This document shows, piece after piece, positions 22,901 to 30,255 of a stretch of DNA of 42,439 bases (position 1 is the first letter of the stretch; each line of letters starts with the position of its first letter). The DNA lies in NCBI GenBank assembly GCA_900551455.1, contig URVV01000011.1, positions 1 to 42,439 of the forward strand. Reading direction: 5' to 3'. The notes under the pieces were generated by a model. The model saw only the letters and a list, made by a program, of their open reading frames with translations, was not told the origin of the DNA and ran no database searches. Both the position numbers and the translations under genes were made by a program. The stretch comes from an uncultured Mycoplasmatota bacterium. GTDB taxonomy: Bacteria > Bacillota_I > Bacilli_A > RF39 > UBA660.

Positions 22901-24514
22901 GATACTACTCCTGAATGGAAAGAAACAACAAAAGATTTTACAATTCATGTTGTAAATAAAACTGATGTAAATATTGGAGGACTTTCTAATAATGAAACAT
23001 TTACTTATGATGGAACTCCTAAAAAGCCAACAGGAACAATTAGTGTTAATGCTGGAACAGTAAATGTTAGTAATTTAGAAGTATTATATAAAGGAACTGG
23101 TTCTACAACATATAGTAGTACTGAAGCACCTACAAATGCTGGTACTTATACAGTAACATATAAAGTTCCTGATACAAATGCAAATTACACTGGAACATTT
23201 AGTGTAGTATTTACTATTAAAAAAGTACAACTTGAAAAAGTAACTTTAGTTAAAGATACTTTTGAATATACTGGTAGTGATATTACTCCTACATTAAATA
23301 ATGTTAATTCTAATATAGAAGTAACTGGTAATACTACAGCTAAAAATGTATCAAATAATACTATTACTGCAAAAATTAAAGATAAAACTAATTATGAGTG
23401 GAAAGATGGATCAAATAGTGATTTAACTATTAACTGGTCAATCACTCAAGCAACACCAGACTATACAGTACCAACTGGTCTTACTGGTCTTAAAGGAAAA
23501 ACATTAAGTGATGTAACTCTACCAGGTAGATTTACTTGGAATGATGCAAGTACAGTATTAACAGCTGGAACACATACTTATAAAGCAACATATACTCCTG
23601 AAGATACTACAAACTATAAAAGAATAACTGATATTGATATTGAGGTTGTAGTTAAAAATACATTTGATGTAAGAACATCAGTACCTGGTGGAAATGGAAC
23701 AATTACATCAAGTATATTAGATGTTGTTGAAGGAACAAAAGTTGAAATAACATTTACACCAAATACTGGATATATGATTGATAAAGTATTAGTAAATACA
23801 GTAGAAACTACTGTAATTGGTAATAAAATAGAACTTACTGTAAATGAAGAAAAAGATGTTAAAGTAAGTTATAAGAAAATACCATTTACTGTAACTGTTA
23901 AAGATGTAGCTGGTGCTACTATTACTCCAAATGGTGTAGTTGCAGTAAGTTATGGTGAGACACAAGAATTTACTATAACTGCTAATAGTGGATATAAGTT
24001 AATTAAAGTTCTAGTTGATGAAGTTGATAAAACTGCTGATATGGTTGGGGATACTTTAAAACTTACAAATATAACATCTAATATCAATTTAGAAGTTGTA
24101 GTTGAAAAAATAGTTTATGAAGTAACTGAAGGAGCTAATCAAAAATATACAATTACTAAAAATAATGAAGCTAAATTTAAAATAAATGCTGACTTTAGAT
24201 TATTTGATGATGGTAAGGTATATGTTGATAATGAATTAGTTGATCCTATAAATTATACAGCAGAAAGTGGAAGCACAATAATTACATTAAAGAAAGAATT
24301 CGTTGATACATTATCACTTGGAGAACATACTTTAAAAGTATTATTCAATGATGGTGGAGAAGCAATTACAACATTTAATGTAGTAAGAGAAATGGTGCCT
24401 ACTGACAATCCACAAACTGGAGATAATATTGTATTCTATATAATAAGTGGAATCTTATCAATCTTAGGACTTGCTGGAGCTGGAATCTTTTATAGAAGAA
24501 AACAAACAAATTAA
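19982..24514 (+). CDS. Large wall-anchored surface protein (1,510 residues) with NPQTG sorting signal
   Basis: ATG at 19982 follows GGAAGGAGG. The signal peptide has the core LTMTLFTLVAIFATGLTNVNA. Residues about 35-490 are repeated beta-helix-like segments (VKLTSDITLREDFGTT, VIKLSDDIKLTNFLELYVLG, VTLDLAGNTLDV). About 500-630 is an Ig-like domain, about 630-1225 holds several MBG-like Ig repeats (the YDGS and YDGN motifs), and about 1226-1400 holds InlB/Flg-type repeats with GNGTI and TPNTGYMI. The C-terminus is NPQTGDN, a hydrophobic segment and RRKQTN, a sorting signal that suits a class B sortase. It is likely an adhesin or binding protein carried as cargo. The ligand is unknown. Confidence 0.93.
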   Translation: MNKSKIVKKLTMTLFTLVAIFATGLTNVNAETKTAEVKNYSELTDKMNDSVTDVVKLTSDITLREDFGTTFNLEMSKTLDFNGFTLTIPQQYKLKLIYYNTLDLKFINSNNSKRAKLNLLTDTGETPIYNGIMEAKYTVNFEMDGIDVEYIEDFKSFWQTAGDYRFNNVVFKNLKVTGFYEIVDTRAYESVKFSNVTKESKNSPKNTVLINSSTLTVDDIIDADSVIEYYPSSGTKVTANRTATLNTIDSYWGPITVKKKEVQTIMANDEATLRDAVNQINNSKDTVIKLSDDIKLTNFLELYVLGNVTLDLAGNTLDVTEGSLIFYYGYKDENNYNFRSNLTIKDSGIGNNGKIIGKGFDGRVKISTIDMAEELKNLPKAYGFTIDGGTYAVTGTDSWDEYIFDVFSDSKPNKQNITLNVNVKKGIFEVGKVDGGIFHFPSSDDNNMTANFNFETLMVKGQGVILGFNILGKKRINEVIPTDTKVYYTYGNQVIELEDKATLVVDVKTGTSASQPQYIKLAKETGLSVDNVTLPNVIFGYTGVPEATINIANIGAAELKITNVTVSDTDKFEIIGTTQPTIGISATNTDFKIKAKSGLNAGNYTGTITVTDENGKTYTATVTLKVEPKELTGIGIGLDSTWGYGETKTPSATGVEGLTPVDYEITYSKENNGSYENIGTTLPKLVGKYKATLSITNQNYTASEASVNFEITPNNTEVKVKSYDESFIYDGSEHTKNAYDVLWANNASPVTGNILPNGDKVTAVITGKVRDVKDTAPENNTIESITITNAEGVDVTDCYSNIKKSAGKLTVTQKDSKITVTSEGANKAYDGNPLTNNNKNVTGEIVAGDEVVVEFTGSQTLVGTSDNEFTVKVMRGSDDVTNNYTFGTHTFGKLTVTSAEQPLAIADQYVKVNGSILLSDLELLVTGNVGNIDFNIKSGDALTYDATNEKYVAGDTIGDVVMTVTAVKVDLGGDTTPEWKETTKDFTIHVVNKTDVNIGGLSNNETFTYDGTPKKPTGTISVNAGTVNVSNLEVLYKGTGSTTYSSTEAPTNAGTYTVTYKVPDTNANYTGTFSVVFTIKKVQLEKVTLVKDTFEYTGSDITPTLNNVNSNIEVTGNTTAKNVSNNTITAKIKDKTNYEWKDGSNSDLTINWSITQATPDYTVPTGLTGLKGKTLSDVTLPGRFTWNDASTVLTAGTHTYKATYTPEDTTNYKRITDIDIEVVVKNTFDVRTSVPGGNGTITSSILDVVEGTKVEITFTPNTGYMIDKVLVNTVETTVIGNKIELTVNEEKDVKVSYKKIPFTVTVKDVAGATITPNGVVAVSYGETQEFTITANSGYKLIKVLVDEVDKTADMVGDTLKLTNITSNINLEVVVEKIVYEVTEGANQKYTITKNNEAKFKINADFRLFDDGKVYVDNELVDPINYTAESGSTIITLKKEFVDTLSLGEHTLKVLFNDGGEAITTFNVVREMVPTDNPQTGDNIVFYIISGILSILGLAGAGIFYRRKQTN

Positions 24515-24519
24515 ACTGT

Positions 24520-24547
24520 GAGTTAGAGTTTTCTCTAACTCCTTTTT
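24520..24547 (+). terminator. Rho-independent terminator after the surface protein
   Basis: A perfect 9-bp stem (GAGTTAGAG with CTCTAACTC) and a TTTT loop are followed by five T. Confidence 0.9.
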
Positions 24548-24571
24548 AATATAAAATTGAGGGATGGTAAT

Positions 24572-25066
24572 GTGAAAAAAACAAAATTAAAGATAAAGAA
24601 ACTATCTAAAAAGCAAATTATCATTATTTCAAGTATTCTTCTAATTGTTATACTAATTATTGTTTTACTATCATCAAAAGAACCATATGTTGGTAAAATA
24701 AAAGATGGAAAAGCAGTGTACATTGATAGAGTTAAAAATGTAACAGTATATCCTGAAAAAAACAAGACATTAATAGAGTTTGAGAATAACGAGGAACTTA
24801 TTGATAATTGTATAATATCAAATGAAATATATGATAAATTTAAAAGTAATGATCCACTTTATAATATAACAGTTAAAGACTATTCTAAATTATCTAACTT
24901 ATCTGCTAAAGAAAATTATAATATAAATAAATCTTTACAATTAAAGTTAGTAAAAGAAGATGATAGTTATACTGATTATTATGCAATGACTTGTGGATTC
25001 AAAAACAAAAAAGAACTTATGAAATATACTAAAGCAGTTATAAAACTTGCTAATAAAGTTAAATAA
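24572..25066 (+). CDS. Small membrane-anchored extracellular protein
   Basis: The start is probably GTG at 24572 after GAGGG (164 residues). A basic N-terminus (KKTKLKIKKLSKK) and one membrane segment (QIIIISSILLIVILIIVLL) place the rest outside the cell. The outer part is mixed, with AVYIDRVKNVTVYPEKNK and a C-terminal helix. No family is recognised. It follows the wall-anchored protein in the same direction and may help its assembly, but that rests only on position. Confidence 0.7.
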   Translation: MKKTKLKIKKLSKKQIIIISSILLIVILIIVLLSSKEPYVGKIKDGKAVYIDRVKNVTVYPEKNKTLIEFENNEELIDNCIISNEIYDKFKSNDPLYNITVKDYSKLSNLSAKENYNINKSLQLKLVKEDDSYTDYYAMTCGFKNKKELMKYTKAVIKLANKVK

Positions 25067-25070
25067 GTTT

Positions 25071-25103
25071 AATAAGCAGTACACCCCACTGCTTATTTTT
25101 TTA
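25071..25103 (+). terminator. Rho-independent terminator
   Basis: A perfect 10-bp stem (AATAAGCAGT with ACTGCTTATT) has a 7-base loop and a long T-run. Confidence 0.92.
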
Positions 25104-25257
25104 TTTCATAAAAAGCATTTATATTTTAATTATTTTTATACCTTTTTTAATAGTAATAAGGAATTAGTAACTTGAAATTACAATTAATTCTATTGGATGA
25201 TTTATTTTATCGAGGAACAGGTTCAACTGATTTTATTACAAAGTGGATCTAAAAAAT

Positions 25258-25288
25258 AAAAAGTGACCATTTTTGATCACTTTTTATA
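25258..25288 (+). terminator. Hairpin at the element right end
   Basis: AAAAAGTGA pairs with TCACTTTTT (9 bp). It lies between the last cargo gene and attR and reads as a terminator in either direction. It may shield the amidase piece from element transcription. Confidence 0.7.
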
Positions 25289-25326
25289 ATGTATATAAGT
25301 GCTTTCAATTATTTATTAATTATGTC

Positions 25327-25353
25327 CCGTGTATAAAGGTATGTTGCACATGG
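25327..25353. other. Right attachment site (attR) of the amidase element
   Basis: Arm CCGTGTATAA (25327-25336) and core ACATGG (25348-25353) lead straight into native amidase sequence at 25354. Combined with the left end, the inferred attP has arms CCGTGTATAA and TTATGCACGG around the core. In the integrated state the amidase frame is closed upstream by TAA at 25334-25336, so no start codon serves the downstream piece. Confidence 0.85.
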
Positions 25354-26506
25354 AGGTATTGATAGTGGTGCTAGAGGGAGTAATTTGTTAGAGAAAGAAT
25401 ATAATTTGCTTATTAGTAGATATATTTATGATAGGCTTAAGGAGTTAGGAGTGCCAGTTTATATAACTAGGGATGTTGATATGACGTTAGAGCCTACTGA
25501 TAGGGTTAGAAAGATTATGTCTTTTTTGGGGAATGATGCGAATGTGGTGCTTATTTCTAATCACTTGAATGCAGGAGGTGGCGAAGGCGCTGAAGTAATC
25601 TATGCTTTAAGAAATAATTCAAAATTAGCCAATATGATACTTAATAATATAGGAGATACAGGGCAAGCAACTAGGAGAGTATATCAACGAAGATTACCTT
25701 CTGATTCAACGAAAGATTATTATTATATACTTAGAAATACTGGTAAGTTAGAACCCTTAATAGTGGAATATGGTTTTATAGATAATAATGAAGATTTGGA
25801 ATTTTTAAAAAATAATTATAAAGAATTAGGTGAGGCTGTGATAAAAGCAATTTTAGAATATAAAAATATACCTTATGTGCCTCCAGAGTCGGTGGTAACA
25901 GATACTTATACGGTAATAGCAGGAGATAGCTTATATTCAATAGCTAAAAAGTTAGATACTTCTGTTAGTGAATTGAAAAAATTAAATAATTTAACAAGTA
26001 ATAAGTTAGCAATAGGACAGATTTTGAAAATACCAACAAAAACTGTTGATATAGGTGATGCAGAAATTTATCAGGTTAAAGCAGGTGATACCCTTTATAG
26101 TATAGCAAAAAAATATAATACGGATGTTAAACAATTAAAGACAATTAATAATTTAGATACAAATGAATTGGCGATAGGGCAGTTGCTTAATGTTCCTAGT
26201 GGATTAACGTTAGTAAATACATATGTTGTATCTAAGGGAGATAGCTTGTATTCAATATCTAAGAAATTTGGTGTTTCTGTCAATAAAATTAAAGAAGCTA
26301 ATAAACTTACAGATAATAAGTTGGCAGTAGGACAGAAATTAATTATTCCTAAGAGTGATGATAGAACACATGTAGTTAAAGCTGGAGATACTTTATATTC
26401 AATAGCTAGGGAGTATAATACGACTGTTGATGAACTAAAGAAACTGAATAATTTGTCTAATAATGTGTTATCAGTAGGGCAAATATTAATGGTAAAGGGG
26501 GTATAG
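25354..26506 (+). CDS. N-acetylmuramoyl-L-alanine amidase, main piece with four LysM domains
   Basis: The piece reads on from the second Gly of DPGHGG. It has the Amidase_3 elements: Glu in NLLEKEYNLLISRY, His in VLISNHLNAGGGEGAEV, and Glu in LEPLIVEYGFIDN. Four LysM repeats of about 45 residues follow (DTYTVIAGDSLYSIAKKL, EIYQVKAGDTLYSIAKKY, NTYVVSKGDSLYSISKKF, HVVKAGDTLYSIAREY). It cleaves the bond between muramic acid and L-alanine in peptidoglycan. Without the first 17 residues the zinc site lacks its first His, so this piece should be inactive. Sporulation amidases such as CwlC in B. subtilis are SigK-dependent mother-cell lysis enzymes; a like role here is inferred. Confidence 0.93.
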
Positions 26507-26560
26507 AAATATACTTCTTTTGTGTGTAATTATGAAGATTTATTAATTGATAAGATAATG

Positions 26561-26589
26561 TTGATTATATTTAAAAAAAATGATATACT
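26561..26589 (+). promoter_or_regulatory. Sigma-A type promoter of rubrerythrin
   Basis: TTGATT (26561-26566) and TATACT (26584-26589) are separated by 17 bases, 45 bases before the start codon. Confidence 0.6.
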
Positions 26590-26634
26590 TTTGATTGTGT
26601 AAAGTTATTATTTATAATATTGAAGGAGGAAGTT

Positions 26635-27174
26635 ATGGAATTAAAAGGAAGTAAGACTGAAGCTAATTTAATGGCAGCATTTGCCGGTGAAAGTCAGGCG
26701 CGTAATAAATATACGTATTATGCTTCAAAAGCAAAGAAAGAAGGATATGAACAAATAGCAGCTATTTTTGAGGAGACTGCTAATAATGAGAAAGAACATG
26801 CGAAATTATGGTTTAAAGCTTTACATAATGGAGATGTTCCAGATACGTTAACTAATTTAAAGGATGCTGCTAGTGGTGAGAATTTTGAATGGACAGATAT
26901 GTATAAGGAATTTGCTGAAACAGCAAAGGAAGAGGGCTTTAATGATATAGCAAGATTGTTTCAACAAGTGGGAGAGATTGAGAAGCATCATGAGGAAAGA
27001 TATTTAAAACTTGTTGAGAATATGGAAAATGAATTGGTTTTTAAAAGGGGAGAAGAAAAGGTTTGGATATGTAGAAATTGTGGTCATATAACTGTTGGAA
27101 AGGATGCTCCGGCTATTTGTCCAGTGTGTAAACATCCACAGAGTTATATGGAAATTAAGGCAGAAAATTATTAA
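26635..27174 (+). CDS. Rubrerythrin
   Basis: The start is ATG at 26635 after AAGGAGG (179 residues). It reduces hydrogen peroxide in anaerobes using a di-iron site and rubredoxin-type electron transfer. The four-helix domain has the di-iron motifs AFAGESQARNKYTYYAS, EETANNEKEHAKLWF, EFAETAKEEGFNDIA and EIEKHHEERYLKL (the two E-x-x-H pairs). The C-terminal rubredoxin-like domain has WICRNCGHI and CPVCKHPQS, with all four Cys. It is monocistronic, which suits oxidative-stress control. Confidence 0.96.
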   Translation: MELKGSKTEANLMAAFAGESQARNKYTYYASKAKKEGYEQIAAIFEETANNEKEHAKLWFKALHNGDVPDTLTNLKDAASGENFEWTDMYKEFAETAKEEGFNDIARLFQQVGEIEKHHEERYLKLVENMENELVFKRGEEKVWICRNCGHITVGKDAPAICPVCKHPQSYMEIKAENY

Positions 27175-27180
27175 TATTAA

Positions 27181-27240
27181 AAAGAGTAATGCAAAATTGA
27201 TGTTACCATAAAGTGGTAATCAAAGTAGCATTACTTTTTA
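27181..27240. terminator. Bidirectional terminator after rubrerythrin
   Basis: AGTAATGC (27185-27192) pairs with GCATTACT (27228-27235), enclosing a second stem TTACCA/TGGTAA. T-runs follow on the plus strand. It separates convergent genes. Confidence 0.8.
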
Positions 27241-27756
27241 TTTTCTTTTATTTTGTTTAAGATTTTTATCGTTGACAAATTCTTTTCTGGCTTTGTATGT
27301 TGGTGAGTTTGCTAGTTCGTTGGCAGTGATTCTTCTTTCTTCAATGTATCCGATAGTATCTTTTAAAGATTTATCTATTACTAGCATAAGGGAGGTATCA
27401 ATTATATATTTATATGTTTCTAGCCAACCGTGCCCACCTTCTTGTTCAGCATTTAAAGTTCCTTTTAGTATTGGTAATATTCCGGATACAATGTCAATAT
27501 TTTTATAGGAGTAACTTAATTGTCTACTGCAACCAATGCAATTACCTATATTATATCCTAGTAGGAACATATCAGTAAAATCTTTTAATTCGGGGTTAGG
27601 TGAAATGAAATTTTGACTTTCAATTTTGCTCCATTCTTCTTCATTGAAAAATCTTATTTTACCTGTTTTTATGTTTTCATCAATTATTTTTTTGAATTCG
27701 TTGTTTGTTTGGTATAGGCTCCAGAAGAGGTTGTAGGCTTTAATGTGGAGATTCAT
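27238..27756 (-). CDS. Unknown 172-residue protein with conserved-looking Cys, His and Asp
   Basis: ATG at 27756 has an AAGGAAG-like site. The protein begins MNLHIKAYNLFWSLYQTNNE and is helical. A central part reads LLGYNIGNCIGCSRQLSYSY, then GTLNAEQEGGHGWLETYKYI and IDTSLMLVID. The order Cys-Ser-Arg, His-Gly-Trp-Leu-Glu, Asp-Thr-Ser resembles the Cys-His-Asp layout of transglutaminase-like or papain-like peptidases, but the match is only by eye. No signal peptide is seen. Neighbours are rubrerythrin and tRNA-Trp and say little about its role. Confidence 0.7.
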   Translation of the reverse strand: MNLHIKAYNLFWSLYQTNNEFKKIIDENIKTGKIRFFNEEEWSKIESQNFISPNPELKDFTDMFLLGYNIGNCIGCSRQLSYSYKNIDIVSGILPILKGTLNAEQEGGHGWLETYKYIIDTSLMLVIDKSLKDTIGYIEERRITANELANSPTYKARKEFVNDKNLKQNKRK

Positions 27757-27770
27757 TTTACACTTCCTTA

Positions 27771-27799
27771 TTTATAAAAAAGCAACTGTAATGTTGCTT
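27771..27799 (-). terminator. Terminator of tRNA-Trp
   Basis: On the minus strand AAGCAAC, a 6-base loop and GTTGCTT are followed by TTTTTTA. It lies 12 bases beyond the tRNA 3' end. Confidence 0.85.
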
Positions 27800-27810
27800 G
27801 ATATTCTATA

Positions 27811-27884
27811 TGGCAGGGGATGAGAGAATCGAACTCCCAACAGTGGTTTTGGAGACCATTATTATACCATTTAACTAATCCCCT
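27811..27884 (-). tRNA. trnW: tRNA-Trp (CCA anticodon)
   Basis: The minus strand folds as a 74-base tRNA. Acceptor AGGGGAT pairs with ATCCCCT, the T arm has GTTCGATTC, the anticodon loop is CTCCAAA with anticodon CCA reading UGG, and the 3' CCA is encoded. It supplies the tRNA charged by TrpS. Confidence 0.96.
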
Positions 27885-27978
27885 ATGGGTCTGCATATAT
27901 AATTTAACATAAATTTGATAAATTATCAAGGGGATTCATTATTTTTATAAAAAAACATATAATGTTTTAGGTGGGATA

Positions 27979-28404
27979 ATGATAGTAAAGTATAATGATA
28001 AGGAATTAGAATTGTTAGCAAGATTAATGAGGGCAGAAGCATTAGGGGAAGGAAATCTTGGAATGTTGATGGTTGGGAATGTTGGAATTAATCGGGTGTT
28101 GGCTAGTTGTTTAACGTTTAAGGATATTAATTCTATATATAGAATGATATATCAGAGTCCGGGAGGATTTTCTGGGACGAGTAGTTCATTATTTTTTGGT
28201 AATCCAACAGAAAAAGAAAAACTCCTGGCAAAGAGAGTTTTGCGAGGAGAATATTATTTTCCGGCGACTAATGCATTATGGTTTTATGCTCCAGCTTTAG
28301 GAACAACTTGTGCTAATACTTGGTGGGAACAGCAATTTGCTGGTAGGTATAAAAATCATTGCTTTTATCGTCCTGATTCGGGAGTTTGTAGAGAAATTCA
28401 TTAA
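27979..28404 (+). CDS. SleB/CwlJ-type cell wall hydrolase (spore cortex lytic family)
   Basis: ATG at 27979 follows GGTGGGATA. This 141-residue Hydrolase_2 protein has the family motifs LARLMRAEALGEGNLGML with the catalytic Glu, VGNVGINRVLAS, INSIYRMIYQSPGGFS and NALWFYAPALGTTC near the C-terminus. Family members break down spore cortex at germination. There is no signal peptide, like CwlJ, so it is likely made in the mother cell. It lies near the ger operon, which fits a germination role. Confidence 0.87.
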   Translation: MIVKYNDKELELLARLMRAEALGEGNLGMLMVGNVGINRVLASCLTFKDINSIYRMIYQSPGGFSGTSSSLFFGNPTEKEKLLAKRVLRGEYYFPATNALWFYAPALGTTCANTWWEQQFAGRYKNHCFYRPDSGVCREIH

Positions 28405-29138
28405 AGGTTAATGATTTCTTTTTTGTTTTTGGGTTTGCTTCTTAGGAAAGTGGTAATAATTTCTTTTATTTCGTTATTTCTTTTTCCTTTGAAGCAATCG
28501 TGAGTAACATCTTTAATGTTTATAAGAGTATTTGAAGTGGATTTTACGGAGTTATAGACAAATTCTGTTGATTCGGGTGGGACTACTTTGTCTTCAAGTC
28601 CGCGAATTATTAAAATAGGACATGATACTTTTTCAATGTCATGTTGATGATCACTAACTAATTTTGCAAATTCTAGCATTGTGGTAATCGGGGTTTTGCT
28701 TATTCTTTCAATGACTTTTTCGGTTCCCATATTCTTAAATAAGCCGGGGAAATTTTTTATGGTATTTCCAATATTTGTTAGGTTTATTTTACCATCTTTA
28801 AAATAGAAGTATCTAAATGCAGGAGCTACAAGAACAAGTTTTTTTATTTGGGGGTAGATTGATGCTAAATGGCTTGCAATGACACCTCCCATACTATGAC
28901 CGATTACATATATTTCTTTATAGTTATGTTTTAATAGAAATTCTATTTGGTTGATAGATTCTTCTAGCCAGGCGGGATATTTTACACCGCTAACGATTAA
29001 TTTTTCGTGACCTGGTAGAGTGTAGGTAAAAACGTCAAAGTCTTTATATACTTCTAATTCGTTTGGAAATGAACCATAGTCGTAGTTGCCACCGACAAAA
29101 CCGTGAATTAATAGAATAGCTTTTCTTTTTTTAAACAT
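28401..29138 (-). CDS. Alpha/beta hydrolase (carboxylesterase-like)
   Basis: The 245-residue cytoplasmic enzyme shows LLIHGFVGGNYDYG as oxyanion region, the nucleophile elbow VIGHSMGGVIAS, the Asp in IIRGLEDKVVPPEST and the His in DVTHDCFKG. The order and size match monoacylglycerol lipase or Est30-type esterases. The substrate is unknown. Its stop overlaps that of the cortex hydrolase by four bases, convergent, without a clear terminator between. Confidence 0.88.
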   Translation of the reverse strand: MFKKRKAILLIHGFVGGNYDYGSFPNELEVYKDFDVFTYTLPGHEKLIVSGVKYPAWLEESINQIEFLLKHNYKEIYVIGHSMGGVIASHLASIYPQIKKLVLVAPAFRYFYFKDGKINLTNIGNTIKNFPGLFKNMGTEKVIERISKTPITTMLEFAKLVSDHQHDIEKVSCPILIIRGLEDKVVPPESTEFVYNSVKSTSNTLINIKDVTHDCFKGKRNNEIKEIITTFLRSKPKNKKEIINL

Positions 29139-29172
29139 AATATCACCAATTAAATTATAACAGATATTTTAA

Positions 29173-30255
29173 TTAAATTCTATGATTTTTTTTAGTAATA
29201 AATATTTTTAGGGTAATAATAAGATAAATTATGAATAGGGAAGCTGTTATGTATGGAAAGTATGTTTTTATGTAGTTGTTAAAGATGGTGCTACTTTTAA
29301 AAATAATTGTTGATAGAATTAGTAGGGTTATTCCAATGTTTAGACTTAGAAATTTATTGTTTATTTTTTTGCTAAGGCAAGATGAGGTGGATAGGTAATA
29401 GATGATAATTGTTAAGTAGATGTAATCTCCTACTAACCATTGGTTTGAAACAATGTTTTCAATTCTTTCTAGAAATCCAAATAAAACAACTTTTTTAAGG
29501 ACAATATATTCAGGGTATTCAAATATATTTGTGAGATATGTTCCTAGTGTGCCATATGTGGCAAAGAATATTAGGAATGAGATGAGAGAGGAGATGATAT
29601 AACTTAGAATAATGTATTTGGAATATTTTTCAGGGTTTTCAGTGTTTTCTTTGGGAATACAGAGAAGAAGAATTAGAGGAAGGGCATTGATGCTTGCTAA
29701 TTTTAGAGCGTTTGGAAGGATACAAGAGGTATTATTTTTTAAGATTGGTAGAAAATTTTCGAGGTTTATGTGTTTTATTAGGGCAAAGAAACTGACTAAG
29801 AATAGAAAGATGTTAAAGAAGGTCATAATTAGTGATACTTTGGTAATAGTATTTATACCTTTAGTAACGTTGTATATTACTAGAATGGTTAGTAGAATAC
29901 CAATTATTATTTGAGGGGTTCTATATAGTAGTTGTGAAGTAATGAAATTACTTATGTTATAAATAATGGTAATGCCAATAATTGCTAATATTATATTTAA
30001 TACGGGATTAATAATATAATGAGCAGAATTAAATAGTTTGGCAATTTTATCTTTTAAGGGTAATTTTTCTTCATATTTGGATATGTAAAGATATAAAATA
30101 AGTGGAATAATTCCTATTAAGTAAGAAATTATTATTGATATCCAGGAGTTTGTTCTGGTGGAATTTTTAATAAGATTGATGTTGATTCCTGAATACATAG
30201 TGATAGTTATTATAGCTACTAAGGCGGATATTTCTAAATTATTTATTTTTTTCAT
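29173..30255 (-). CDS. gerAB: Spore germination receptor permease subunit (GerAB family)
   Basis: The 360-residue integral membrane protein has about ten hydrophobic segments (for example ISALVAIITITMYSG, FMLISFLIFFATYG-like helices) and belongs to the amino-acid/polyamine permease-related GerAB/YndE family. It is the B subunit of a germinant receptor in the spore inner membrane, thought to bind small germinants. It overlaps gerAC by 17 bases (start 30255, with GGAGG just before) and is the last gene of the operon. Confidence 0.9.
   Translation of the reverse strand: MKKINNLEISALVAIITITMYSGININLIKNSTRTNSWISIIISYLIGIIPLILYLYISKYEEKLPLKDKIAKLFNSAHYIINPVLNIILAIIGITIIYNISNFITSQLLYRTPQIIIGILLTILVIYNVTKGINTITKVSLIMTFFNIFLFLVSFFALIKHINLENFLPILKNNTSCILPNALKLASINALPLILLLCIPKENTENPEKYSKYIILSYIISSLISFLIFFATYGTLGTYLTNIFEYPEYIVLKKVVLFGFLERIENIVSNQWLVGDYIYLTIIIYYLSTSSCLSKKINNKFLSLNIGITLLILSTIIFKSSTIFNNYIKTYFPYITASLFIIYLIITLKIFITKKNHRI

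Larger units (their letters stand above)
14768..25353. mobile_element. 10.6-kb serine-recombinase element interrupting the LysM amidase gene
   Basis: The two ends share ACATGG (14762-14767 and 25348-25353), 10,586 bases apart. Removing one repeat unit joins ...GGACATGG to AGGTATTG... and restores DPGHGGIDSG in frame. A large serine recombinase sits 24 bases inside the left end, as expected for such elements. Cargo is a class B sortase, a very large wall-anchored protein and a small membrane protein, with an Xre regulator. No conjugation, replication or phage structural genes are seen, so it cannot move between cells on its own. Whether excision is programmed in sporulation is inference. Confidence 0.92.

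Noticed and set aside
19982..24514. Tandem DNA repeats in the large surface gene
   Set aside because: Similarity is among diverged Ig-like domains at protein level; base-level copies are too different.
25171..25251. 26-codon frame with FYRGTGSTDFITKWI
   Set aside because: TTG start without a ribosome site and no recognised family; possibly a remnant of an older insertion.
25918..26500. DNA repeat array in the amidase 3' part
   Set aside because: The periodicity is four protein LysM domains, not a nucleotide repeat or CRISPR.
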